Notes under the pieces: model-generated
The model's input: only the letters and a program-made list of their open reading frames with translations
What the model was told of the DNA's origin: nothing
The model's database searches: none
Part shown: piece after piece, positions 34,489 through 46,345 of the stretch
Layout of the letters: the number at the start of each line of letters is the position of its first letter
How positions within the stretch are numbered: position 1 is the first letter of the stretch
Made by a program: the position numbers and the translations under genes
Origin: Mytilus edulis
Lineage: Eukaryota > Mollusca > Bivalvia > Mytilida > Mytilidae
DNA length: 64,000 nt
Assembly: GCF_963676685.1 (NCBI RefSeq)
Contig: NC_092350.1
Coordinates: 66,023,674-66,087,673 of the forward strand
Direction: 5' to 3'

Positions 34489-34705
34489 AATACTGTGGAT
34501 TCATTATTATTCGTTGGATACCAATTTTCGTGGATTTCGTTGGTAAAGGTGAACCACGAATTCAAATGTTCAACGAACAACATAGTTTCAATAGTTATTG
34601 TACGCAGATATTGGGAAAACCACGAAATCAAATATCCACGAATATACAAGCTTTCACTAATCCACGAAAATTGATACTGACGAAAATAAATGAATCCACA
34701 GTATT
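34489..34705. mobile_element. Palindromic MITE, 217 bp
   Basis: The perfect 17-bp ends are AATACTGTGGATTCATT and its inverse. Inner pieces also pair (aattttcgtgga / tccacgaaaatt). I recall this family from oysters and mussels. It lies in the last intron of gene D. Confidence 0.88.
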
Positions 34706-35109
34706 TCGAACAGACAGAAAAAAATATTACAGTTAATTATAATTTAGTACCAAATTCCATCTCAAGCCGGGGTGAATCATTAAAAAACGTTGATGACGTC
34801 ATGGTCATAGACAAAATAATGCCCATGAGCTGATAAAGACGAACACTGTCAGCCAATCAAACGCGTTACACCCAAAATCTTATTATAGTTCAATGTTGTC
34901 AGATTAAATGTCATGATAATCATAATAACGTTGAACAACAATTTAATCTATTTTGAATCGAGTTTGTTTTTCAAAAATTGATCCTTTTATTCAAAATAAT
35001 ATATTTGTCCTCGGAAAATTTGCCCCAAATTTTGATATATTGATATCGTATGTCTTCATATCACATGTCTCACATATTTCATTATTAATAACGCATTTCA
35101 ATAATATTT

Positions 35110-35285
35110 GTAAAAAGTAAAATCGCAAAAATACTCAACTGAAAATTCAAAACGGAAAGTTCCTAATCAAATGATAAAATTTATCAAACGAATGGACAAC
35201 AACTGTCATATTCCAGACTTAGTACAGGCATTTTCGATTGTAGAAAATGGTGGATTGAACCTGATTTTATAGCGCTACACATCTC
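35110..35285 (-). repeat. Dispersed repeat R2
   Basis: 'aagtaaaatcgcaaaaatac', 'aactgtcatattccagactt', 'gaaaatggtggattgaacc'. Confidence 0.75.
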
Positions 35286-35955
35286 ACTTGTATGTTTATT
35301 AAATTATATGCTAATAAAAAATTAATAATCCATAACATTATATGTGACTACTATATCTTTTTTATGTTATATAGTAAATTCACACATATGATTCCTAAAA
35401 TCAAATCGGCTTAATTCATTGCGCATGACATTTCATGAATTTTACGACACAAGAAACTATTAACCTGAATAAATTATATTCTTAGAGAATAAAACAGTTT
35501 TTTTTTCAAAATAACCATTACATTACAGAAACCTCTGGTGATATGAAATAGTAGGTTCCAAAATAATCTTTCTTGTAAATTTAAAAAAAAAATGTATTTT
35601 GATGATTTTTAACGGTCGATTGATGCCTGCAAATCTGCAAGATTAGTAATTCAAGTACAACTGACAAAAATCTTTGAATAACAAACACCGATCATTTCCC
35701 TAAATCTGAGCTTGCGCGAAAAAGTTACAGACAATCAATTGTTGAATAAGTAGTACGGAAGCGTTTAAAGCAACAATAGGTTATGGTTTTCAAAATTAGT
35801 GCCTTCATCAATAGGCTATGTACACGTTCTGACTTATCTGTTTTCAGATTACTCTCATTTGGCATGTTTTGGGTCAAGTCAAAATAGAACAAAATTGTTC
35901 TTAATTATTTTATTTATAATTTGTAACATGAAAATAAAATTGTAAACATGCTTAC

Positions 35956-36147
35956 TTTCTCACAGAGAAAATTAGTTAGAGAATGACACCAACCATCATC
36001 AAATTTATTCCCTTTCCATATCTGAATGCAGTCATGTCCTTTTGGCTCACCAGGGGGCCCATAGCGTGTCAGTTACTTGCAACTCTTTGCCAGAAGTGGT
36101 CCACTGATATTTTCCGTTATAACGTCTGCATCCAATAAACACAGTAG
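35956..36147 (-). CDS. Gene D exon 4 (C-terminal half of the lectin domain, frameshifted)
   Basis: Acceptor ATTTTAG, 192 nt, donor GTAAGC. Phase on both sides calls for 191 nt. The frame runs VFIGCRR to DTLWAP, then needs a one-base step to read GEPKGHDC and on to FLCEK. The surplus base lies in GGGCCCCC on the coding strand. Confidence 0.85.
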
Positions 36148-36173
36148 CTAAAATTCATTTTTAGGATTAGTTA

Positions 36174-36558
36174 TTAAGGATGCTCGCTCCCCTTGTTTTT
36201 GAATGTTTGCCAAATATTTGGAACTCTCTGGTTTTATACATGTAGTGCCATTAAACATTTTGCCCACTAACCCCTACTCTTCTTTCCATAATTTGATTAC
36301 ATATACTTTAAAATGTCATCTTTGAAAATCTTATAAAATCCTTGTCATATTTTCCTTGTTTTTGAAAGAAAAAAGGTGCCAATGTTAAATATATGAAAAA
36401 TTTAGAGAGAATCATTTCCCGCCAAATATTTAACGGCTAATATCTTGAAAATAAGCACACGGACCCTAATTTTTCTTTTTGTTTTTTTAGTTCTTTTATT
36501 TACATACAGTCTTTTTAAAAAGCTTGTTTTTTTTAAAGAGAGTAGCGAACATCCTTAA
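36174..36558. mobile_element. TTAA-bounded MITE, 385 bp
   Basis: TTAAGGATGCTCGCT at the left and TTAAGGATGTTCGCT (inverted) at the right; TTAA at both ends. It ends 26 bp upstream of the splice acceptor of gene D exon 4. Confidence 0.82.
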
Positions 36559-36984
36559 TGTAATTTGCACTTTATTTATAATTCGAGCTTGACCATTAAA
36601 AAAAACGTTACTTACAATAACTAAAGATGATCACTATACTATACTTGATATTTGATTGTAATTTTGTGCTTAGACAGGGTTTTTCGGTTCTAAAAATTTA
36701 GAAATTTCAAAGGAGAAATTAAAATATGTCATAATTGCCAGCTGACAGACTAAAGTCCTTATCATTGCTATTGATAGATTGATTATATATTTTTTCTTTT
36801 ATTGCACGAAATAAAAAATGTGTTATTTTCAATATTTCTTTCTTGAAGATAAATTATTTAAATCATTTAATCAAATATACATTTATACGTTTCTTTTTGC
36901 GTATATGGCTTACCAATCAAATTGTTGAAAATGTATAAAACATTCTAAATTCAAAATGAAACATAATTATTTCAATGCATATAC

Positions 36985-37240
36985 CTTTTTGTGTTTCTTT
37001 GTTACATATGACGTGGTTATGTACTTATACATCCCGTCATTGTGTTATTCTGCCATGGTAAATTTTTGTTTTTCATATTTGTTTGTTTTTTCTGGTGATT
37101 AAGATAATATTACAATGTTGACTGCTGTACCCCCATATTTAACATTTTTACCTATCATGGCTGTTTGTTTTGTTCACACATCGTTGTCAATATAATGGAA
37201 TTTTATATTGCTGTCATACAAGTGAGAGGTTTCTCTTACG
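36985..37240 (+). repeat. Dispersed repeat R2, proximal half
   Basis: 'catcccgtcattgtg', 'ttgactgctgtaccccc', 'gttttgttcacacatcgttg' and 'acaagtgagaggttt' match the first half of the 31260-31740 copy. Confidence 0.65.
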
Positions 37241-37779
37241 AAAAAAACAGCTTTAATCCATCAGGGACGACCTTGCAAATAGCAAAATCCATCGAGTTCA
37301 ACTTTGACTGACAAAGTTCAAACCATAATGTCTTCATAATTTGCTACCAACCTAACATAAACGGATATATCATATCAATCATAGAACACCGGCTCCTAAA
37401 CTGATGCTACTTTCGGTTAGAAGCAATCTTCTGCCAGTGATATCGACCAAAATTAAGTATATTATAAATGAACACAAATTTTTTTTTAATAATTTAATAA
37501 GGCCGATGCATTTTTTAGGATTAGCCTTCCTCATAAACGCTCAAACTCATCAATCCGAAAACCTAGAATGTATGTGTACTTGAATACGTTAGGGAGCTAT
37601 ATGACAAAACAGGACATACAAGGTTTAGCTTAATTAATCTATGGTCGACCTTTTCCAAGATTGTTGAAACCTTATTTTTGTAATAATTGAATCAGATTAA
37701 GTCTTATAGTAAGCTTCAAATATATTAACTGCTGTAGACTTGGTGAACTTTTTTGTTTTGCGATTGTCATTCAAGTGAG

Positions 37780-37960
37780 AGGTTTAGATAACTGTAAAAC
37801 CAGGTTTAATCCACAATTTACTACATATGGAAATGCATATACTAAGTCAGGAATATAGCAGCTCTTTTCTATTCGTTTGAACTTTTGATTTTGCCATTTG
37901 ATAAGGGACTTTCCATTTCGAATTTTCCTTTGCATTCGGTATTAATGTCATTTACTTTTT
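37780..37960 (+). repeat. Dispersed repeat R2
   Basis: 'taaaaccaggtttaatccac', 'actaagtcaggaatat' and 'gattttgccatttgataagg'. Confidence 0.7.
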
Positions 37961-38106
37961 GGTAGTGTTAGTACTTTAGGCTTGGTGTGTATAGAGCTCT
38001 ACTCAGTCTATTTTGTGAACGTTAAAAGCCGGTATTTTCATATGAAAACATGAATACACAATGAAATCAATCGTTTTGAAAAGATATAGTTCAAAGAAAA
38101 ACAAAC

Positions 38107-38188
38107 TGGTTATTAATGAATCCACCAGCTGAAATTCTGCTTCATCTGTCACTTCTGCTAGATATCCTCCATAAGATACACAGTATTT
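38107..38188 (-). CDS. Gene D exon 3
   Basis: TATTGTAG/82 nt/GTTTGT. It starts in phase 0 with KYCVSYGGYLAEVTDEAEF, the second part of the lectin fold, and ends with one base that forms a Thr codon with exon 4. The donor GTTTGT is weaker than the others. Confidence 0.82.
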
Positions 38189-39309
38189 CTACAATAATCA
38201 ATCAGATTTTGATTCTCTGTTAAAGAATTACAGAATTATAAAAATTACGGAAAGCAACATAAAGTAAAACGACTCATGTTCTTGTGAAAGTTCTGGCCTT
38301 GCGGTCATAAAACTTTGGAGCAAGATTTTTGAACTCAGACTCAAGAATCAACCAATCAAAATGCTGGATTTCATGTTTCGAGCATGATTTTTGTGCTCCG
38401 AGCACTGAGCAAAGTTTTATGACTTCAACCCAAGAAGTTCCTCATCTTCGAATAACAGTACAATGATAAAACATCGGTGAAGAGTTGAATTCTTGTTGAC
38501 ATTTTTTCATACTTTTCATAAATGTTGCATTGATACATGTGCAAATTAAGAAGAACCTATTGTTCAAACAGACATTATCCTCAGACAATGTTGACCTTAT
38601 ATGAACTAATATTGTAAAACAACCCATAGTCAGGTATATTTTTGGATTTCCATTTAGGTTTCTATCGTTTCTGATAAATTAAAACGGAGAAAAGTGCAGC
38701 AGACGCACACTTTTGATTTTATTTTCATTTTAAATGTATGTCTTTGGTGATATTCTATCGGAACAAATATTAATCACTGCAGAACTCTTTAGCATACCCA
38801 TTATTGATCCAATTTGCACGTGATTTATAAGATCAGTTAATATGCTAAAAACTAGCGACAAAAATTGACTTGATAATAAAATCATGTGTTTCAGACAAAC
38901 TGAAACTAGCTATTATAAACGGTAGAACGTCATTGTTAGAAAAACTATAAACATGATCAATATCGAGATTCAATGAAATATGTATTTGTGAAGAAGAGAT
39001 AAACACTTTCCTTGGCTTCTTTTTTGCGGACGCCGAACTATACATTATATATAAGTTTTGAAGAAGTTTTACTTTATCGTTTGAAGTGAAAAATATTTGA
39101 ATCGACATTTTAAATTGATACAAAAAAAAAATCGAATTTCTGATCTATAGATTTCCTTTCATAAATGAGTCTGAAATATATATCCATAATAAATGCACCG
39201 TATCAAATGCATATAAGAGAACACCTACTTATAAACTGTTACGCGTCGCATACTATATATAGAGACATACATAATAAATCTAAACTTAAAAAGGAATTCT
39301 TAAAGCCTT

Positions 39310-39640
39310 CTTAGATTTATTTCCCCGAGGGTATCACAAGCCCAGTAGTCAGCACTTTTTGTGCTGAAATGAATAGTCATTGATATTGTTATATCTATAA
39401 ATTTACTGTATACAAATTTTTAAATTTTTAGGCTTTTCTACCTCAGGCATAGATTACCTTAGCTGTATTTGGCAAAACTTTTAGGAATTTTTGTTCTCAA
39501 TGCTCATCAACTTCGTACTTTATTTGGTCTTTTTAACTTTTTTGGATTCGAGCGTCACTGATGAGTCTTTTGTAGACGAAACGCGCGTCTAGCGTATATA
39601 CTTAATTTAATCCTGGTATCTATGATGAGTTTATTTGACA
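39310..39640 (+). repeat. Dispersed repeat R3, best plus-strand copy
   Basis: 'cccagtagtcagcac', 'caacttcgtactttatttgg', 'gagcgtcactgatgagtctt', 'gacgaaacgcgcgtc' and 'ggtatctatgatgagttta'. I recall this block as common in bivalve genomes. It lies in intron 2 of gene D. Confidence 0.8.
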
Positions 39641-40089
39641 CATTTTAAACTAACTTCATTTCAACAAGTTTAAATTACATGTTCTAAAATAGAGCTAAGA
39701 ATTGTTTGCATCGTAGTAAATTTAAGTCTTTAAAAAATTTATTAAAAATACGCTATTGAAAATCACTAAGAGCCAATAAATACAATAATTTTGTGTTTTA
39801 TAAATTAGTGCCTTCAATAAATAAAAGTCGTCATAGAACAGTCTCATTTTCAAACCGGTATTCGAAATGACTCGTTTCATTGCTATTACAACAAATATGT
39901 CATAATAACATGACAGAGAGTTTTGTTTCGGAATATTCTAAATAAATATACAAAATGCAAATTTTAGACAATTTCCTAAGCCTGGAATGGCTAATCACAG
40001 ATAGGTAACGGCGTTATTCTCACAATGACGTCCTACCTCCATAAGCCTGGATATGTAGTGGCTGGTCACATATTATCAATGTAATGCGA

Positions 40090-40490
40090 CTGTCATACGA
40101 TTGAGATATTTACCTAGCTTTACAACCAGGTTTATTCTACCATTTTCTACATAAGAAAATGCCTTTGACGGTAATTCGTATATTTTCCCTTCGATCTTAC
40201 TGCCTAAAATTTTCGAGTATCAACGTACTGGCTGTATCATTGAAAATATTAGGCAATATATTGTGTGACGTCATAATTACCGATAAACAGAATAATAGGT
40301 AGTTTTGTTTTTGATACTGACTATATCATTTGGAATATCTTAACTCGCCCTATGTATCAAGTCAGGAATATGAAAGTTGTGTTCCATTCGTTTGATGTAT
40401 TAGACTTTTTAATTTTGCCATTTGATTATGTACTTTCTCTTTTGATTTTTTTGTTGTTGAAAAAATCATTATTTTTGTGATTTTACTTTT
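40090..40490 (+). repeat. Dispersed repeat R2, interrupted
   Basis: The left part ends near 40165 ('tctacataagaaaatgcct') and the right part resumes at about 40346 ('tatgtatcaagtcaggaata'), so about 180 bp of foreign sequence splits it. The right end stops about 7 bp inside the intron behind gene D exon 2. Confidence 0.72.
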
Positions 40491-40497
40491 CACTTAC

Positions 40498-40580
40498 GGT
40501 TGCGTCATCCCAAGATAATGTCATGGTGTTGTCGTAAAAATAGCAACTGTTTCCTAACAACTTCCAGTCAGCAGGACAAA
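40498..40580 (-). CDS. Gene D exon 2
   Basis: GTTATAG/83 nt/GTAAGT. It codes V, then CPADWKLLGNSCYFYD and SWDDAT, the first strand and helix of a C-type lectin fold. It joins exon 1 (ends TCA G) in frame. Confidence 0.88.
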
Positions 40581-42331
40581 CTATAACAGACAAACTATTG
40601 TTAACAATTAATTACAATTTATACTGACCGACTTTAAAACACAACACTAGATTATTTTTGTGTTATTTTTGAATGAATGTGTCAACGTCAAAAGCGATGA
40701 CTGCCTGTTACAAACGCCAAAATGATTGTCAGAAAGGTCAACAAATTCTGTCTGACATTTTTTGGATTCTGTTTTACACCTTCTGATTTTGCATTTGTTC
40801 AACCCATTAATTGGTTTTGGCAATTAGCCGGTTGAAACTTGAGGGCTTTACAGGTTTTCCTCTAGTCAATTCTTTGGCAATGCAGTTCATGGGAAACATT
40901 TATGGCATGAATCTGTACTCATGGCACTCGGCAATTTGATTAGCAGTTGACGTTGCGGCCGTAAACATGTCTGGCAAATGACGTTGCACAATCAAATTCT
41001 GTTGATGTTTCATTGTCACTGCACGTTGATCTGTTCATTGATGGCCAACAAAAAATCTTGTCTACTTGTATCGTTGTCGGGAGGACAGTAAGACGAGTTT
41101 CTGAAGTCATACTGTATGGTTGCAGCACATTTATGTTTTCATGTTTACAGTATTCTTAAGGGCTAGCTCAGTTTTTTGGTTTTGTTATTTCTCAGTCTTG
41201 GCAAAATGGAGATGCAACATTTAAAAAAAATAAGTAAGGCAAAGGATTGAAAGAACTGTTTCACAGAGCAAAAAAACTGAAACAATCTTTCATGGGACCA
41301 AAATTTCGCTTTAAGAAATTCGTGCGACTTAAAAAATTCGGTATGTTCAATAACCACAGGTAAGTCAGATTTTGTTTTTTGTGAGGAGAAAAAGCATGAT
41401 AAGCATGAAAAGTAGTTGTAAGAGAATCAAAAAAGATTTAGTAAAAACAATCAACAAAATGAGTGTTGCGTTTCTAAAGTCGTTCAGTATATTATGTTAC
41501 ATTTTTTGATAAGTTGTCCCAACTTGCTAAGTACAAATGGCGTAAAACTTTGCAATCCCAAGTTTCCTTTAGTGAGGCAGGTGGCTATTTTTTAAAAGTA
41601 AAATAAAACTTTGCAGGAAAACAAAATAGCAAGCGGTGCAAGCTCAATATTTCACATTCCGTTGGATAGGAATGACATCGACGAGACTACCATTATCATA
41701 ATACAAAAGTTTGCGCTTCATCTTGATTCAAATTTTCAGACGACTATATCATGTATACACATAACACAATCTCTGTATCGTTTTGTTCTATTTACATCAC
41801 CGCTACTTCTATATCTTTCAAACTTTTTCAATTTGAGCTTTTATTCGGTAAATCTCTCCTTCCCATGGAATTTATTAAAACAAGTTGAATATTTTATGTT
41901 GGGATTTGGTAATAGAGAGCAATATATATTATTAAACTGTGAAAACAAAATTATATTCTTTTTTTTTCATTCTGTATTGGTATCTTATTATAAAGTTTCC
42001 CATTTTCCGTTTTGTTAAGTTTATATGAGAAAAAGAAGACTTGGCATGAATACCAATCAGAAAACTTTAGATCAAAGAATGAAGTCAGATTTCTATCTTT
42101 ATTTCACAGTACGACTATACCAACAGATGCGCATATATATCACTGTCATGTTTAAAGTGCGAAATTGTCAAAAGTATATATCGATGCAATTCGATGTTAA
42201 CTTCATGTTTAACAAATTTTACAAGACACAAATTAACTTTGTTGCATACAGGTAACTTTGTAATCTTCATCGGATAATATGCTTCGAGATTTCTTACAAG
42301 GCGAAGGGTAACGTTCCAAACTTGTCTCTTT

Positions 42332-42914
42332 TTAAGGGCATACGATACAGTTGCAGGCCGAGGTAATGACGTTGATAACTTAAATTGTTATTTACGCGAC
42401 GTCAAACTGTGATATATCGGGAAAAGATACATTTTTGACTGATTTTTAATACTCAAACTGATTTAACTTAAAAACGAGTTCATTGACCCCTTTTAAAAAT
42501 GGCATTTGGTTTGATTATGCGAGAAGATTAAGTGTGCCAATTTTCATGAAAAAGTAAAAAGTGCATTTTCTTTAAATTTGATAAATATACAGCAAACAAG
42601 TTATTTCTTAATTAAAAATGTATAAATTTTTAGAATACTTATAAATACAGAAATTAAAAATTATTTAACAAAAAACAAGTTGTGTTTATCTTTTAAAACC
42701 AAAAAGGTATGTCTTTCTTTCGAAAGAGAAAATACGGCCACAAATCCGAATTTTTAGCAAATATACAAAACTTCGACCTCATTTTACTCAAAAAGTAGCA
42801 CATGAAGGTATATTTTTTATTACATATTTGATTTAATCAGGTAAACAAATAGTCGATATGGACATTTTCATCAAAATGTAAATACGGGATCTAAGCCGTA
42901 TTGTATGCCCTTAA
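42332..42914. mobile_element. TTAA-bounded MITE, 583 bp
   Basis: TTAAGGGCATACGATACAG at the left pairs with CCGTATTGTATGCCCTTAA at the right. It lies in intron 1 of gene D, 63 bp past the exon 1 donor. Confidence 0.8.
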
Positions 42915-42976
42915 ACTAACAATGAGTAACACTTATGAAAAGACAAGCATTGGATAACATGCAATGTTTTTCTTAC

Positions 42977-43283
42977 CTGATATTTTTGTAAAAGTCATTC
43001 GTCCATTCTTCTTAGTATTTAAATCACAGTTTCCAGTACCAAGTCTCTGATGCAGACGACACATGTTAATCAAATCATCGTAGGTAAAAACATTGCATTT
43101 AGCAATTTCTGTGCACAATTGTGCACAATGTATAGCTGATACACAAAAACTGTTTAAGAACGGAGTTTTGTTAACAGATAATGTCCCTACTTGTATACAT
43201 TTTGTATACGCCCCTAAATACTGTGCCAGAATTACAGAGACGCCGAAATTGTATAAAACAATACAGAATGCAATATAAAGCAT
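42977..43283 (-). CDS. Gene D exon 1 (signal peptide and PAN/apple-like region)
   Basis: ATG at 43281-43283 opens a hydrophobic leader (LYIAFCIVLYNFGVSVILA), followed by a region with at least six Cys: TKCIQVG, CVSAIHCAQLCTEIAKC, MCRLHQRL, NCDL. The spacing and the F-x-Y after the core Cys fit the PAN/apple fold. The donor is TCAG/GTAAGA. Confidence 0.8.
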
Positions 43284-43362
43284 TGTAGTCTTAAAATAAA
43301 CCTCAGTTGAATGAAGTTATCTGGAAAATACTACGATACAACATTTTCATGAGAGAACTCAA

Positions 43363-43369
43363 TATATAT
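43363..43369 (-). promoter_or_regulatory. Candidate TATA element of gene D
   Basis: TATATAT lies about 80 bp upstream of the gene D start codon on the minus strand. No other promoter signs were checked. Confidence 0.25.
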
Positions 43370-43892
43370 GCATCCACAAATATTCATTTAATTGATTGGT
43401 CCATTATAATGTTGACCTCTTATTTTCAAATATTTTATCTAAATTTCATCGAGTAAACGACGTAATCAATAAATACGAACGTAAATGATTTTTTTGTGTA
43501 AAGGTACTGATAATAATGAAATATTTTAAAAGAACAAAGCAAACATTTCTTTAAAAAAAATAACAGAACATTTATCGGATAGAAAAATAGAAGTGTTTGG
43601 ATTTTGTTTAAATTGTACTATTTTGTATATTTTTGTTCGTTACAAAGGGACAAATAATATATCTATGTATCATGTGTATTGTGTCAACTATAAGCAACGA
43701 TATAAAATACTTGAGTGCAAGCACGTTGGATTTTTTTTTCTTTCTTATGCATGTAAAGTTGGGGGTTGATTCTACCATTTCGTAGCTGCGACAATAATAA
43801 TTCATATAATCGAATAAAATTATTGATTTAAATCCATGTCAAATATTTGTTTTCATGCAGGAATTTTTCATTGTGTTTCAAATAGCACCAAC

Positions 43893-44060
43893 ATCATAAA
43901 TAAACTCATCATAGATACCAGGACTTAATTTAGTATATACGCCAGACGCGCGTTTCGTCTACAAAAGACTAATCAGTGACGCTCGAATCTAAAAAAGTTA
44001 AAAAGGCCAAATTAAGTACGAAGTTGAAGAGCATTGAGGACCAAAATTCCTAAACGTTTT
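43893..44060 (-). repeat. Dispersed repeat R3, minus strand
   Basis: 'aactcatcatagatacc', 'cgccagacgcgcgtttcgtc', 'agtgacgctcgaatc' and 'attaagtacgaagttgaag' are the reverse complement of 39480-39640 and well conserved. Confidence 0.8.
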
Positions 44061-44517
44061 AAATGTGTAGAACTGCTAAGGGCACGGTTAAGGTTGTAAT
44101 GATACTGTTGTAAAGTATTTAGAAACACCGATAAAGCGTAAACGGAATTAAGTATAGATTAACACTATGAACCAAAATCTCTAGAAAGATTAAGAGTTAG
44201 TGACAATAACGTTATGGGGGTAAACAAAAACACCACAACAATACAACTCCCTTGTTTTTCCATTTCATTTCAAATTGTTAATTCATTTTTTTCTCATCTT
44301 TTCCACACAAAAAAGGTTCTCTTATTGTCTCTCTTCAAAGTATTGCAATCATTCTCATGAGCTGTTTTTGAGGATGAAGACAGAAATCGCATTGGACAGA
44401 AAGACACACATTGCAAAGAAAATTGACATTCAATGCACAACTAATTCATTTTCAATATGATTCCTTCATGCTAGTTGTGTTCGTTTTTAGTTTGCTTTCA
44501 GCATGTATAGTAATTCG

Positions 44518-44688
44518 CCGTTTCAGAATCTAATGCATCCTGGGTAATATTTTCAAAAGCGTACACCAAAGCGTTTTGATTGGTTTAAAACGTTATAAAC
44601 AATGGAAATTCAACCAATGACGTAACGTTATTTTCACTTTAGGGTACGAACAATGAAATTACCCATGATGCTTTAGATTCTGAAACGG
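44518..44688. mobile_element. MITE, 171 bp
   Basis: Inverted ends begin CCGTTTCAGAATCTAA at the left and, inverted, CCGTTTCAGAATCTAA at the right; the next 15 bp also pair with few mismatches. AATT lies just outside both ends and may be part of the target duplication. An inner stretch (gattggtt...attcaaccaatg) recurs near 62935-62995. Confidence 0.85.
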
Positions 44689-45469
44689 TCAATTGCCATC
44701 AATCTTCGGTATATATTGTTTATTCTTTCTCGTTTCTCTATTTTGTTTTTTTGCAATTAATATACCTCGTATTTTTTAGCTGAACCTGCTGAATTATCTT
44801 CCTATGTAATTTATTGTTATCCTGTTTTTTGCCTTTTTAAAAAAAAACACTTGTGGTTCAACATTCACTCTGTTCAAATCTATATAAATTGATTATGTGT
44901 TAAACCTTAAATAGTGTGCATATCTACATACATCAATAAAGGTATACGTTTATTTAACAGGGGATTTTCATGATTAAATTTATCGTGTATATTTAAGTTA
45001 AATGACTATCTACTTATGTCTTTACGAAAGTAAACCACAAAAAAGATAGATTTGAAACAGGCGTCATTGACCGAACCTCGTTGTAAATTATGTAAATCTT
45101 GTATAATTTACCTTTTTATACTGACCGCAGTCATTGGTTTGCTACTTTTGGGTTATACTCTTAATGCTGAATTCTTTCAAAAATCATTCTGCAAATCAAC
45201 TGAAATCAATATAACATGTATAATTAAATTTGGTTAAAAAATGAGGATGACCCTTGTTCCTCCTTTTTATTAATATGCTGTTATATCATTGACAGAGCAC
45301 GGTGAGAAAAATCATATCACTCTCTAAAAGCTCTACGAAGGGGTAGTATCTATTTTTTTTAAATGTTTGATAAAAAGGAAGCACATCAAAGGGTGAATTA
45401 GAACACATACGTTAAAAAAATATAAACAATGGAAAAAAATCATGGCACAAAACAGTAAAATAATGACAC

Positions 45470-46345
45470 CTAGCAAATAACAAAGCACTACATCTGCCAA
45501 AAAAACCTACAAACTGAGTAATGTTAACCTTACAGTCTACAACATTTGCAAAAAAAAAAAAGAAAAAAAGACTGAGTCATGCTAACATTAAGTCTACAAA
45601 TACAACATTTGTAAAAATAAAACACCCACAGACTTTTAGTAGTTCTAACCTTACATTCTAAAAAACACAAACAAAACAAAAAAAAACAACACTTAAAGAC
45701 TTAGTAATGTTAACATTACATTCTACAAAGTACTATATTTGCAAAAAACAACTTAACGACTAAGTAATGTTAACCTTACATTCTACAAAAGTACTATATT
45801 TGCAAAAAACACCTAAAGACTGAGTAATGTTAATATTACATTCTACAACATTTGCAAAATAAACCAAAGACAGTCATGCTAACATTAAGTCTACAAATAC
45901 AACATTTGTAAAAATAAAACACCCAAAGACTTAGTAGTTCTAACCTTACATTCTTAAAAACACAACAACAAAAAAACAAACAACAACACCTAAAGACTGA
46001 GTAATGTTAACATTACATTCTACAAAGTACTATATTTGCAAAAAAACAACTTAACAACTGAGTAATGTTAACCTTACATTCTACAAAGTACTATATTTGC
46101 AAAAAACACCTAAAGACTGAGTAATATTAATCTTACATTCTACAAAGTACTATATTTGCAAAAGACAACTTAACGATTAAGTAATGTCAACCTTACATTC
46201 TACAAAGTACTATATTTGCAAAAAACAACATAACGACTAAGTAATGTCAACCTTACATTCTGCAAAGTACTACATTTGCAAAAAACAACATAAAGACTGA
46301 GTAATGTTAACCTTACATTCTACAAAGTACTACATTTTCAAACAA
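45470..46345 (+). repeat. Minisatellite, period about 60 bp, with higher-order units
   Basis: About 13-14 units of the type tctacaaagtactatatttg, caaaaaacaac, gactgagtaatgttaacc, ttacat. Two blocks with an unusual unit (aaaataaaacaccca, agtagttctaacc) start about 300 bp apart (45600 and 45898), so groups of about five units have been copied together. Non-coding. Confidence 0.92.

Larger units (their letters stand above)
34232..43283 (-). pseudogene. Gene D: secreted PAN/apple-like plus C-type lectin protein, frameshifted
   Basis: Five exons: 43283-42977, 40580-40498, 38188-38107, 36147-35956, 34249-34232. Exon 1 codes a signal peptide (about residues 1-20) and a Cys-rich PAN/apple-like region (CAQLCTEIAKCNVFTY). 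Exons 2-4 make a C-type lectin domain: CPADWKLLGNSCYFY, WDDATKYCVSYGGYLAEV, VFIGCRRYNG, then WCHSLTNFLCEK. Such proteins bind sugars or other ligands outside the cell and often serve innate recognition in bivalves. Exon 4 has one base too many in a C5 run (36053-36057), giving TGA at 36047-36049. The frame is otherwise clean, so this may be a recent loss, an allele or a base-calling error. The calcium-site words are not standard (EPK in place of EPN/QPD, no WND), so classical sugar binding is doubtful. Confidence 0.82.

Noticed and set aside
41611-42018. 135-codon plus-strand frame, the second longest single-frame ORF after 70-552 apart from those in repeats
   Set aside because: It lies in intron 1 of the lectin gene, on the other strand, has a biased F/L/S composition, and shows no domain or splice context.
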